Assembly: GCA_964019415.1 (NCBI GenBank) | Contig: OZ025868.1 | Location: forward strand, 16,408,030-16,472,029 | DNA from: Ianthella basta | Taxonomy: Eukaryota > Porifera > Demospongiae > Verongiida > Ianthellidae | Length of the DNA: 64,000 bases | Direction of reading: 5' to 3' | Shown: positions 39,290 to 58,074 of the stretch, one piece after another | Layout: each line of letters starts with the position of its first letter | Position numbering within the stretch: position 1 is the stretch's first letter | Made by a program: the position numbers and the translations under genes | The notes under the pieces: generated by a model | Database searches by the model: none | The model's input: only the letters and a program-made list of their open reading frames with translations | Told to the model about the DNA's origin: nothing

Positions 39290-39871
39290 CTGGGACCAGG
39301 GGAGGGAAGGGGAGGGAAGGGGACCAGTGGAGAGAAGGGGAGTGGAGGAGGGAAAGGGAGCGGAGGGGGAAGGGTAACATTTGAAATCACAGCACTGCCC
39401 CTCCCCCCCCCCACAGACACACCTGTGACCACTAATGGCGACAGTACACTTGGGTATGAGCAGGGTGTCTAGATCTACTGGGATATTACGAAATTATTTT
39501 ACCTCTGACACACACACACACACAACAACAACAACAACAACGAACTCCAACGGTAAGCAGATGTTGGATTTGGTGACCAGACACATTGACAAAGGGTTAG
39601 GACCACGTCAATCGAGTTCCCCACGACAGGTCACAGCACACGCGCACTACCGATTCATCTTACCCCATTTCCCCCCCTCCTGCCTTCTGCTAAGCTGACC
39701 ATCCTTCAACAACCGCACGCGCGAAAGGAGCTCACCGCCAGGAACAGCACCACCTATTGCAACTATGGACAGATGATTGTCGCAAATTCCGATTTCAACT
39801 TTAAACTTATGACCAATTCCTATATCAAGTTCAAGTGGAGGATGAATCAGCCATTTTTATATAAATGCAGC
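39290..39871. other. Between TMEM192 and the FKBP fusion gene
   Basis: It contains GGGGA repeats at 39300-39375, a C10 run, and (CA)n followed by (ACA)n near 39510-39540. The missing first exon of TMEM192 may lie here but I cannot support one. Confidence 0.4.
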
Positions 39872-43795
<3,924 letters not shown>

Positions 43796-44139
43796 CGTCC
43801 GTCTTCCCTTCTCCTACAGCACTAGCTAGCGTCCTCTGCGAAGGACGCTTGCTAGGACAAAGCAGTCTATTGTCCCGTTGTATACAGAACAGTACACATA
43901 TCACACGTAGCAAGCTATATTAAATGATGTTGGCTGCTCAGTGTGATGGAATAGTGCATCTAACTGTGCGCAGCAAAACGTATTAAAAGATCCAATAGAA
44001 TCTATAAAATGGCTGCCGTATAGTCATTGCACGTCATTTCACTTCTTGTATCGGCAGACAGTGAGCTGAGGTGCGTGTGTCAACGTGAGCGCGTGGTGCA
44101 GGTTGGAGCATACAAGTTGACAGGGCTAGTGTAGAGAGA
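43796..44139. promoter_or_regulatory. Bidirectional promoter between the FKBP fusion gene and RBM42
   Basis: Only 344 bases separate the two divergent start codons. The stretch has GCAGTGTGAT, a CGTCATTTC near 44034 and GTGAGCGCGTGG near 44084, but no TATA box at either side. Shared regulation is inferred from spacing. Confidence 0.55.
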
Positions 44140-46153
44140 ATGGATCCAAAGAGGAAGGAAGATGTGTTGGCTGAAGAGATGTCCAGGCAAGTCAATTTAT
44201 TGCGTGCATTGGTCGCAGTTTAGGGAGGCCTCAGTGAGGTGTGCTGTTCGAGTGGGTTTTGAGTGCCTCAAGGATTGATCGGGCTGTGAGAGGATTTAAT
44301 GTCAAATATTGTGTGTCTACGACACGAATGGGTGCTGTGCTTGATTATGTCATTTTCATTCTCCCCTCCCCTCCCCTCCCCTCCTCTCCCCTCCCCTCCC
44401 CTCCCCTCCCTTCTCCTCCCACCCTCTCCTCTCCCTTCCCATCCCCTCCCCTCCCCTCCCCTCTCCTCCCCTCCCTTCTCCTCCTCTCCCTTCCCATCCC
44501 CTCCCCTCCCCTCCCCTACAGGTTTGAACAGGAGGTCTTGGGAGGCCCGTCCTCTGCCAAGGCCAATACTGTCGGCCAGCCCCCTCCATTAATGGCAGGG
44601 CCACCACCAAGGATGATGATGCAAGAGGATAGCCATATTATGCAACCTACTCTACCCTTTGCGCCACCCCGCGCTGTCAACACACCACTTCATGCTCCTA
44701 TTGCGCAACCCACTTTACCTATTGCGCAGCCGCACTCGTTCCCGGGAACAGTGCAGCCCCTCCTCCAGCATGCCCTGCCCCCTTCTTACACCCCAATTCA
44801 ACAGCCTGCCCCTCTGTTACCACAGCAACCAGCTCACCCCACCCCCCAGCCAAGGATGCCAGCAGTCAATCCGTCTGCCGTCCTTGAGATGTCAGAGGGT
44901 TTAGTGAAGGCAGCCAAGCAGGAGGCAAAGAGGGGCAAACAGAAGAAGACTGGGAAGAGGCAGAACATGCGCTGTGTAGGGGGCATGTACTGGGAGGACC
45001 CCACACTGGAGGAGTGGGACCCCAGTGAGTGGGCGGGGCTGGAGGGGGGAGGGGTGACAGTGAGTGGGCGGGGCTGGAGGGGGGAGGGGTGACAGTGAGT
45101 GGGCGGGGCTGGAGGGGGAGGGGGAGGGGTGACAGTGAGTGGGCCGGGCTGGAGGGGGAGGGGTGACAGTGAATGGGCCGGGCTGGAGGGGGGAGGGGTG
45201 AGGGGTGACAGTGAGTGGGCCGGGCTGGAGGGGGGAGGGGTGAGGGGTGACAGTGAGTGGGCCGGGCTGGAGGGGTGAGGAGTGACAGTGAGTGGGCTGG
45301 GCTGGAGGGGTGAGGAGTGACAGTGAGTGGGCTGGGCTGGAGGGGTGAGGAGTGACAGTGAGTGGGCTGGGCTGGAGGGGTGAGGAGTGACAGTGAGTGG
45401 GCTGGGCTGGAGGGGTGAGGAGTGACAGTGAGTGGGATGGGCTGGAGGGGGGAGGGATGACAGTGAGTGGGCTGGAGGGGGGAGGGGTGACAGTGGGGAT
45501 GGCACCTCTGATATGGACACATTGGGACAGGCTCAAGTGTCCTCATTAGAGAGGTGTCCTGCAACATGGGCATACGCTAGGTTTCCTCACACACTGGTGT
45601 ACTTTTCCCTCCTCTTCCCTCCCCTCCCTTCCCCTCCTTTTATCAGATGACTACCGCATATTCTGTGGTGACCTTGCCAATGATGTCAATGATGAGATTC
45701 TGGCCAGAGCCTTCCGACAGTACCCTTCTTTTCTGAAGGCAAAGATTGTCAGAGACAAACACAGCCAAAAGTCAAAGGGATATGGCTTCATCAGTTTCAA
45801 GGACCCTCACGACTTCATGAACGCACTCAAGGAGATGAATGGTGACTAGCGTGTGACTGACATGTGACTAGCATGTGACTGACATGTGACTGGCATGTGA
45901 CTGACAAGTGACTGGCATGTGACTAGCATGTGACTGACATGTGACTAGCATGTAACTAGCATGTGACTGGCATGTGACTGACATGTGACTTGCATGTGAC
46001 TTGCATATTGTGATTTCATGTTAACGCCCTCCCCCTGCAGGTAAGTACATTGGTACTCGACCAGTGAAGTTGCGCAAGAGCACGTGGAAAGAGCGCAGTC
46101 TGGACATGGTCCGCAAGAAGGAAAAGGAGAAGGCTAAACTGGGAATGCGCTGA
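44140..46153 (+). CDS. RBM42: RNA-binding protein 42 (RRM protein)
   Basis: Exons 44140-44186, 44522-45024, 45647-45841 and 46041-46153 encode 285 residues. The N-terminus has EEMSRFEQEVLGGPSSAKA, matching EMALFEQEVLGAP of human RBM42. A Pro/Gln-rich linker follows, then KKTGKRQNMRCVGGMYWED. Exon 3 gives the RRM: YRIFCGDLANDV (RNP2) and KSKGYGFISF (RNP1). Exon 4 gives KYIGTRPVKLRKSTWKER, ending KEKAKLGMR. Human RBM42 is longer (480 residues), the linker being shorter here. The first intron starts GCAAGT, a GC-AG intron, fixed by the match across AG/G. Family members bind RNA with hnRNP K and act in mRNA splicing and stress granules. Confidence 0.93.
44361..44520. repeat. (CCCCT)n tract before RBM42 exon 2
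   Basis: CTCCCCTCCC repeats run up to the CTACAG acceptor at 44521, so the whole pyrimidine tract is a minisatellite. Confidence 0.95.
45025..45500. repeat. 35-bp GC-rich minisatellite after the RBM42 exon 2 donor
   Basis: The unit GTGAGTGGGC, GGGGCTGGAGGGG, GAGGGGTGACA occurs about 13 times. Each unit contains a copy of the donor sequence GTGAGTGG, so the array offers many decoy 5' splice sites. Long frames on the minus strand are artefacts of the array. Confidence 0.95.
45842..46015. repeat. CATGTGACTGA/CATGTGACTAG tandem repeat
   Basis: An 11-base unit is repeated about 14 times and fills most of the last RBM42 intron. Each unit contains CATGTG, an E-box-like hexamer. Confidence 0.9.
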
Positions 46154-46699
46154 TGTGCACATGTACACACAGACACACACACACACACACACACACTCCT
46201 ATCTGACATGTACCACTAATTCTGTTCACATGTGACGTTGTTGTAATGGTAAAAGTTACATTTGATGTGTTGGAGCAGTGTCATTTCACATGTCACTCAA
46301 GTGTCGAGCTGTCACTGTCAGCTGTACGTTTGGTTTGACGTGTGTGTGCACTGATACATGTGGAGGAATGTGTGTGAATAATGGCCAAGAGTGCAAGCAT
46401 GTATGTGCATGTGTGTGGGTGAGTGAGGACACTGCAGGTGTGTGCACAGCAGTGGTGTGTCCATGAGTTGGTACAGAGAGGAAAGAGCCACATCACTTGA
46501 TGGTCGATGGTTGGAGGACAATGCAATACGTATTAATATGTTGTCAGTGGAGGGTATCTCTTACCTTCCCACTGTGTGATGCCTACCACAAGACATGCAC
46601 GCACCATTCCTCATTGAGGCATGCACTGCCAGTGAGCAGTGACAGTAGCAAATTTAACATTAATATCACTGGTAACTAATGGATTGAGGCTGAGTTCAG
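46154..46699. other. Intergenic region between convergent RBM42 and ATP6V1H
   Basis: A (CA)n run follows the RBM42 stop. No gene is supported. Confidence 0.5.
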
Positions 46700-51462
<4,763 letters not shown>

Positions 51463-51643
51463 TTTGCTATTATCATGTGACTATTGCGCAACGTGCAACA
51501 CATGGGGCCATGAATACCATTACAGTTAGCGCCGATCGCTGGATTGTTCGCCAGCGCCGTTGATTGGCGGCGCTTCATTACTGCCATGGCGACACAACAC
51601 TCCAGATGCTCATCCACTGAGGGTTCTTATGAGGATTGAGAAG
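51463..51643. promoter_or_regulatory. Bidirectional promoter ATP6V1H / ODF3, copy 1
   Basis: It contains CATTACAGTTAGCGCCGATC, GATTGGCGGCGCTTC (a CCAAT box in reverse) and CCATGGCGACAC. The segment recurs at about 52803-52943 and, more diverged, at 55272-55400, each time before an ODF3 first exon. Confidence 0.6.
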
Positions 51644-52190
51644 ATGACTGATTCACAAAAGACAGCTTTCCCCCAGCCACAGCCGAGGATAGCCGCCCGA
51701 GAGAGGGGTGAGTTTGGTCCGACGGAGCCTGCTCAGTGTCACCCCACACGCACGCACCCTGCTCCTGCACAATGGACGCAATAATTAAACTTGAATGTGT
51801 TGTGTGGTGCAGGTGACTGGTCAGTTTCCTCCCCTCTCCCTCACTGTCTTTGTAGACATCTTTAATGCCCCTTCCCCCCGGTGCCTACTATGAGCGGGTC
51901 CACCCACAAGTGGCGAGGCACGCCCCCAAGTGCTCCTAGTGACTGCTCTGCCTGCCATTGCGAAGGAACTGGATGCCTTCACTTTACTGCCTACATCAAA
52001 GGACTTCCTTGTGGAGTGTATACATATTCCTCTTGTACACCTTACTCACAGACGCCGACAGTACCCCGGGGCCGGGGGCCTATACAGTCCTGAACAAGTG
52101 ACAACAAACAGACCCAGTGCCCCCCGGTGTTCATTTGGTGTACGCCATTCTGAGTACAGCACTTACGTGCCTGACATATGTTCCTGACCA
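51644..52190 (+). pseudogene. Broken first copy of ODF3
   Basis: Exon 1 is intact (MTDSQKTAFPQPQPRIAARE, 51644-51707). Exons 2 and 3 are missing. An exon-4-like piece starts near 51857 (IFNAPS with a one-base slip, then AERVHP-like sequence and a stop), and an exon-5-like piece ends GVRHSEYSTYVPD near 52170. The last piece is closer to the third gene copy than to the second. I infer an unequal-crossover remnant. Confidence 0.75.
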
Positions 52191-52284
52191 GTGATGACGA
52201 ACATTGTGACATTATACGTAATATTCTACCAGTAGTTTATTATGTATCTTCTGTATTGTTATTAGTAACATGGCTTTAGCTCTT

Positions 52285-52600
52285 GAATGATTGGTCACAT
52301 CACTGTGTGGTGGCGTACGAAGCTGTTTGGTCACTTTGGAGGCCAACAGCTCCAGCGTAGCTCATTGGGAGGTGGATCCCCGGCTGGGCTCCACCATAGA
52401 GGGGCAGTTGGGGGGAGGGGGCAGGGCCAGGTGGATGGGGATGACCCTAAGTGATATGAATAGCTGGACAGGTGAAGCCCATAGAGGTGACCATTTTCAC
52501 TGGGGGAGGGGTTGCTTCTGTGCCACCATGCATGATTATTGCCATCGCAGTCACAGGTGCTACCAGCTGTGTGGGGTTGTGCAACAGTACGACCATACAC
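52285..52600 (-). pseudogene. Duplicated fragment of the MAEL 3' end
   Basis: It matches 58070-58340, the last part of MAEL, including GGAGGCCAACAGCTCC and TAGCTCATTGGGAGG, with scattered changes. It lies right after the broken ODF3 copy, as MAEL lies after the last one. The frame is not conserved. Confidence 0.75.
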
Positions 52601-52632
52601 AGCCGTTTGACAAGTGTCCTGGGCCTCAATAT

Positions 52633-52943
52633 CAGATGTGGCGAGGGCCGTCTGCTGATGGGTACGTTACAGAAGAGCATGCAAAGTAGGTGTGCATACT
52701 CATAGGTCATGTTACATTAACCCTTTAGTGTCAGCACTTCTTGTGTTCCAGACCATGAATATAACAGCAGATGTGCACACGTGGAGGCACATGATACCTG
52801 ACGAACCATGAATACCATTACAGTTAGCGCCGATCGCTTTGGATTGTTCGCCAGCGCCGTTGATTGGCGGCGCTTCGTTACTGCCATGGCGACACAACAC
52901 TCCAGATGCTCATCCACTGACAGTTCTTGTGAGGAGTGAGAAG
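52633..52943. pseudogene. Duplicated ATP6V1H 5' fragment and promoter, copy 2
   Basis: ATGTGGCGAGGGCCGTCTGC (52635 on) matches ATP6V1H exon 2 at 51141-51172 in reverse, followed by its intron (TTAACCCTTTAGTGT). After a gap comes the promoter block (52803-52943). No ATG exon of ATP6V1H is kept, so this copy can serve only the plus-strand gene. Confidence 0.7.
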
Positions 52944-54843
52944 ATGACTGATTCCCAAAAGACAGCTTCCCCCCAGCCGCAGCCGAGGATAGCCGCCCGA
53001 GAAAGGGGTGAGTTTAGTACCGACGGAGCCTGCGCGCTACTGTGACGGTGTCACCCCACACGCACGCACTCGCTCCATCGCTTTCACTCCTTACAGGGCC
53101 CGGGCCAGGGCGCTACGCCCTTCCGTCTACTCTCGGCAAAGTCAACCATGATCCCACCAAGCACACGAACCCGGCTTACCGGTTCGGCGTTCGACTCAAC
53201 AACGCCAGTGAGTGAGGGAGGCACAACACCTTGTGATGGTGGTGTGGGGGCGTGGGGGCGGTGTACCTGAGACGTAGAATCTAAATTGAGTTTCAAGAAA
53301 TGTGTTTGTCTATCATACATTCACGTGGTGATGTTATATGTATGAGTAACTCGCCACTCCACCCCAACACATTTCTGCTACCTATTGAGCTGCTGCCTGT
53401 GTGTGCTCCCCCACAGTGTTCCGCAAAGACTCCAGTCCGGGGCCCGGGTACTACGTGGACCCAGCCATTTCCCGGTTTGGGCGTGATGGAACTCCATCAT
53501 ACTCCATCCTTGGAAGGCAGAAGGACCCGAGTGAGTAGCCAGTCAGTGCAGTAGCTGCAGTCACTTCTTGTTGTCTCCTGGAGTCACGCAACATTGTGAC
53601 TGTGCAGAGCTCTGGAGTTTACATGGGTGTTCGCTTGACTTGTAGTGTATGACTTCCCTTCACTGCATGGTGATCAGTGGATGTGCACTGATGCTATGTG
53701 ACATTAATTGCTGTGTCGATGGGCATACTGCTTGGCTGACAATGCATGCTTTGTGTCGTGTGTTGCAGATTACTTTCCTTTCCCCCTCTCCCTCACTGTC
53801 TTTGTAGATATCTTCAATGCCCCTTCCCCCGGTGCCTACTACCCGGAGCGGGTCCATCCACAAGGGGAGAGACACGCCCCCAAGTACTCCATGGGGGCAC
53901 GTACTCGCTACAGAAAGAGGGACGCCGTCCCCTCCCCCAACTCCTACAACCTCCCCTCTCTGCTGGGGAGCAGTGTGCCAAACAAACAGGCGTCCAGCTC
54001 CTACTCCATGGCGGGCAGAGCAGTCACTGGGAGCTTTGCAGAGGACCTGGCCAAGTCGCCAGGTCCTGGGCGCTATGACACCACCGACGTCAAGACGTAT
54101 TCCCACAAAGCTCCTGCTTACTCCATGCTTGGCCGCAGGGCTAAGCACAGGGGAGGAGGTGAGTGTGGAGGCAGGCACACTTCAATGGGCCGATCAGATG
54201 TACTGTATAGTACACTCACATGGGTATTTCCCCATCAGGGGTGGTGGAACGTAGGGTTTCTCCCCAACCCTAATATGCATGTCATTGCAGTCAATGGGTA
54301 AATTCAGAACAAGCCTATTCAACTTCTGCCAGCTCTCTTGGTATTCTGTTCTACTACTTCTTTGTCTTCAAGGTATTTCATTCTGTGAAGTGTGTTTTAC
54401 TATTCCTGTGAAAAGTAATACAAATACAGGCAGAAACCATCTTCGTATATAGATTAAACTTTTGTATCATAAAGCTACCTAAGGAGCCTGATCGCCCTCT
54501 TTAGAACTGTTTTTCGATGTTAATTTCACCCTTAGTAGTTCACCTGTTGTTTAATCATTATGAAATTGCTCCATTGCCATGCACATCATGTTTCCAACTT
54601 GGTTACCATGGCAACATAAACACACACACAAATTAACTGCCTATTCTTCAAAGGGCCTATTTGTGGAGTATATACATATTCCTATTGTACTCCTTTCTCA
54701 CAGACGCCTACAGTACCCCTGGGCCGGGAGCCTACAGTCCTGAACAAGTGAATGTGAACAAACCAAGCGTTCCCAAGTGTTCACTTGGAATACGCCACTC
54801 CGAGTATGTCACTCCACTGATTGTGGAAGTGCCTGATCAGTAA
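52944..54843 (+). CDS. ODF3: ODF3/CIMAP1A-like STPGR (SHIPPO) repeat protein, copy 2
   Basis: Exons 52944-53007, 53097-53207, 53417-53530, 53808-54158 and 54704-54843 encode 259 residues with matched phases. Short repeats of Pro-Gly-Pro type recur: GPGPGRYALP, SSPGPGYYVDP, NAPSPGAYYPE, KSPGPGRYDTTDV and STPGPGAYSPE. Between them are AYRFGVR, SYSILGRQ, KYSMGARTR, SYSMAGR and AYSMLGR. The end GIRHSEYVTPLIVEVPDQ matches the C-terminus of human ODF3 (GIKHSDYMTPLLVDVE). ODF3/CIMAP1A sits with outer dense fibres and ciliary microtubules of sperm. In this animal it is probably axonemal. Confidence 0.9.
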
Positions 54844-55152
54844 TGAGAAACATCAAGATATACACCAGTAATGTATCTTTTTTGTGTAATACGAACATGG
54901 CTGTATCGATCATGCAACACGAACAGCACACAGCTACATAGCTAGTTGACTGTATGGCGTTATGTTAATGTGTCCACAGACTGGTATTGGCGGCAATGTA
55001 GGAAAGTGTTTCGCTATATCGATATGACAGCAAAGGAATTGGCACACCAGTTATGTCACGGAGGAAAGTCAGTCTTTGTGTTCTCGAGTGACTGGCGGCG
55101 CCTTAAGTTAGCGTCACTGACATCTTTGCTTGTTTGTGACTTCCCTGCTGTA
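54844..55152. other. Spacer between ODF3 copies 2 and 3
   Basis: It includes weak similarity to ATP6V1H exon 1 (TTAGCGTCACTGAC near 55108). No gene is seen. Confidence 0.4.
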
Positions 55153-55223
55153 GCCTCGCGTAGCCATTCCCTATTTCATATTTTCCGCGGGAGCTATGAA
55201 AATAGGGACTGGCTACGCGAGGC
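55153..55223. mobile_element. Foldback MITE of the TA-GTCTCG family
   Basis: GCCTCGCGTAGCCATTCCCT pairs with GACTGGCTACGCGAGGC, flanked by TA. It is inserted in the third promoter copy region. Confidence 0.7.
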
Positions 55224-55225
55224 TA

Positions 55226-55400
55226 GCTGCCTCGCCGCCATTTCTAGCTATTGCGCAACATTGAAAGGTCATGAATAATATTACAGATGTGGCTTACCCG
55301 ATCGCCAGCGCTGTTTGATTGGGCAGTGCTTCGTAGCTCCATGGCGACACAAGACGCAGCGCTGCAGCTGTTCGTTTCATTGTCACAGTGGTGGATGAGA
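55226..55400 (+). promoter_or_regulatory. ODF3 promoter block, copy 3
   Basis: It holds GAATAATATTACAGATGTGG, CGCCAGCGCTGTTTGATTGG and CCATGGCGACACAAGACGC, a diverged version of the block at 51510-51610. Confidence 0.5.
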
Positions 55401-56093
55401 ATGCTGACGAAAGGCAGTAAGAAGGCGTTACCTATTGCGGCCAGGGAAAAAGGTTAGTACCACGCACGTTACCGTTACATTAACTTTTCTATTTTATTAA
55501 TTAAGACAAATTACCATTTATTAAGTAGCTCTAGAAAATAATACTTGAAAGCAATAATTACAAGTAACATTAGAATTACAGACGACACCTCCAATGGCCT
55601 ACTGTTTGGTCGGAAGAGGAATTGTGTTTCGTTGTGTAAATAATTATCAATTGCATGGAAATGATCACCTATAACTCCAGTAAAATTATCTCAAGTTCAG
55701 TTAAACTGCAATCACTGATATTGTAAGTCACCCTACCTCCAACTGTTTCAAGTTACCTCACATGCACATGCACACTCCTGCTCCATGTCCTTCTCTCCTT
55801 CTCATGTAGGTCCCGGGCCGGCGCACTACTCGTTGCCATCAACAGTTGGCTCCTGTAGGCATGATCCATCACGGAGGTGCATGCCTGCCTTCAAGTTTGG
55901 AGTGCGTCTCAACAGTACAGGTGAGTGAGGCAGGGCACATCAGGGGCCGGAGGTAACAAAGGTGCACGTGTGTAACCAGCAGTAAGCTGTATGTAACTGT
56001 ATGCGGTTTTAGAAATGTGTTTATCTGCATTCATTTAATGTTGCATGGGGTTATCCCCACCCTCATTACCTATATATAATCATATTGGCTGGT

Positions 56094-56128
<35 letters not shown>

Positions 56129-57586
56129 CCCCTCACAGAGCAGCCGAAGGACTCTGGTCCTGGACCGGGTTATTCTATTAACTCGACCATGTCCCGGTTT
56201 GGAAGGGATGGGACTCCAGCATTCTCCTTGCTGGGAAGGCAGAAGGGCCCAAGTGAGTATCCAGTGCAATATGCGACTACATCTATATGAGCACTAGTTG
56301 AGCTACAGCTTTGAGTTTACATGCGCATTCTTTTGCTTGACTTAATTTGTGGTATAGCTAGATGGCTTCCTTCACTACATGGTGATCAGTCAAGATGAAG
56401 GAGGTTATGTGACAATAATTTGCTGTGGTGATGGGCCTACTGCTTGGCTGAAAATGCACACTCTGTGCTGTGCGTTGCAGGTGAGTTCCCTTCCTCCTCT
56501 CCCTCACTGTATTTGTAGATACCTTCAACACGCCCTCCCCCGCTGCCTACTACCCAGAGCGGGTCCACCCACAAGGGGAGAAGCACGCCCCTCAGTACAC
56601 CATGGGAGCACGTACCCACTACAGGAGCAAGGACGCCACCCCCTCCCCCAACTCCTACAAACTCCCCGCCCTCCTGGGGAGCAGTGTCCCGAACAAGAAG
56701 GCGTCCAGCTCTTACACCATGGCAGGCAGAGCGGTAACTGGGAACTTTGCCGAGGACCTGGCCAAGTCTCCTGGACCAGGAAGGTACGACACCACCGACG
56801 TCAGGACTTACTCCCGCAAAGCCCCCGCTTATTCACTGCTTGGCCGGGCCACACACAAGCAAAGTAAGACAGGGGTAGTGGTACAAGGGGATGGAGGGAG
56901 GGGGAGGGGGGGGGATCGGTTAGGGTTTCTCCCCAACTCTAGTACATATGTATGTCATTGCAGTCAGTGGGTAAATTCAGAACAAGCCTATTCAACTTCT
57001 GCTAGCTCCCTCTCTATTCGTTTCTACTGCTTCTTCGTCTTCAAGGTATTTCATTCTTTGAAGTATTATGTTTCTCTTTTCCTTTGAAAGCAATACAACT
57101 ACAGACAGAAGCCATGTTATGTAGACTTCTGTATCATTTCTGGTTAGTGTGCAGTAGCTAATGGCATGTTATATTTGTCCCCTTACACAATGCAGTGTGT
57201 GTAATTGTTGCTGTACGTAAGCTCCCTAAGGAGCCTGATCTACCCTCTCTAGTACTGTTTTCTGATGCTAATTTCACCTCTAATTGGTTCACTTGTCGTT
57301 TAATCACTCTTTAAATTGCTTCATTGCCATGGACATCACGTACTTTTCCAACTTGGTTACCATGGCAACATGAGCATGCACAAATTTACTGCCTACTTCA
57401 AAGGGCCTATTTGTGGAGTGTATACATATTCCTCTTGTACACCTTCTCACAGACGCTGACAGTACCCCGGGACCGGGGGCCTACAGTCCTGAACAAGCGA
57501 CGACAAACAGACCCAGTGCCCCTCGGTGTTCATTTGGTGTACGCCATTCTGAGCACACCACACACGTTCCTGACGTACGGCCCTGA
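55401..57586 (+). CDS. ODF3: ODF3/CIMAP1A-like STPGR (SHIPPO) repeat protein, copy 3
   Basis: Exons 55401-55452, 55810-55920, 56139-56252, 56519-56863 and 57453-57586 encode 251 residues; every exon has the same phase as in copy 2. Motifs: GPGPAHYSLP, SGPGPGYSINS, NTPSPAAYYPE, KSPGPGRYDTTDV and STPGPGAYSPE. The start at 55401 aligns with that of copy 2, but an in-frame ATG at 55341 would add 20 residues. The N- and C-termini differ most from copy 2 (ends HTTHVPDVRP), while exon 4 is nearly the same, suggesting gene conversion or constraint there. A working paralog is likely. Confidence 0.88.
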
Positions 57587-58074
57587 CCACGTGATGAACA
57601 TCGTGACATTGTTACTAATGTATCTTCTGTGTAAAAGTAAATAACATGTCTTTATCGCTAGCTCGATCGACTGGTGACATCACTGTGTGTTGGGGTACAG
57701 AGCTGTTCTGTCATTTGGTGGCAAACAGCTCCAGTAGCTACTCGCGAGGACAGGTGGTGGAGGCGGAGAGCATGCGCCCTGGTATACTCCACCTGAAGGA
57801 TTTTGGATCATTTTCAGGTGCTGTTCATTTTGTGTACATGTGGCTACAAGTCCACACTCCATTGCAATCACAAGTGGCTGAACACCTGATAATTAAAGCA
57901 TCAACAGTTATGTAATTAATAATTATAAATAATGTTCTAATTTATAGTCATAAAATGGCCACCAGGTGTTGGTCCTGCACTCACAAAGGCTATATAGAGT
58001 GGATGTACAGATATGACAGCAAGGAATATTAAATAATAGAGGAAAGTCAATCACTGTATTCTTGGCTTGTGGCA
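57587..58074. other. Spacer between ODF3 copy 3 and MAEL, with a MAEL-end fragment
   Basis: 57677-57760 resembles the MAEL 3' end (CATCACTGTGTG, ACAGCTCCAGTAGC), a third partial copy. The two genes converge here. Otherwise no gene is seen. Confidence 0.5.

Noticed and set aside
44834-45573. Three overlapping minus-strand reading frames of 211-235 residues rich in SPLQPSPLTV
   Set aside because: They are the reverse of the 35-bp minisatellite in RBM42 intron 2. The unit length keeps all frames open; no splice or start context.
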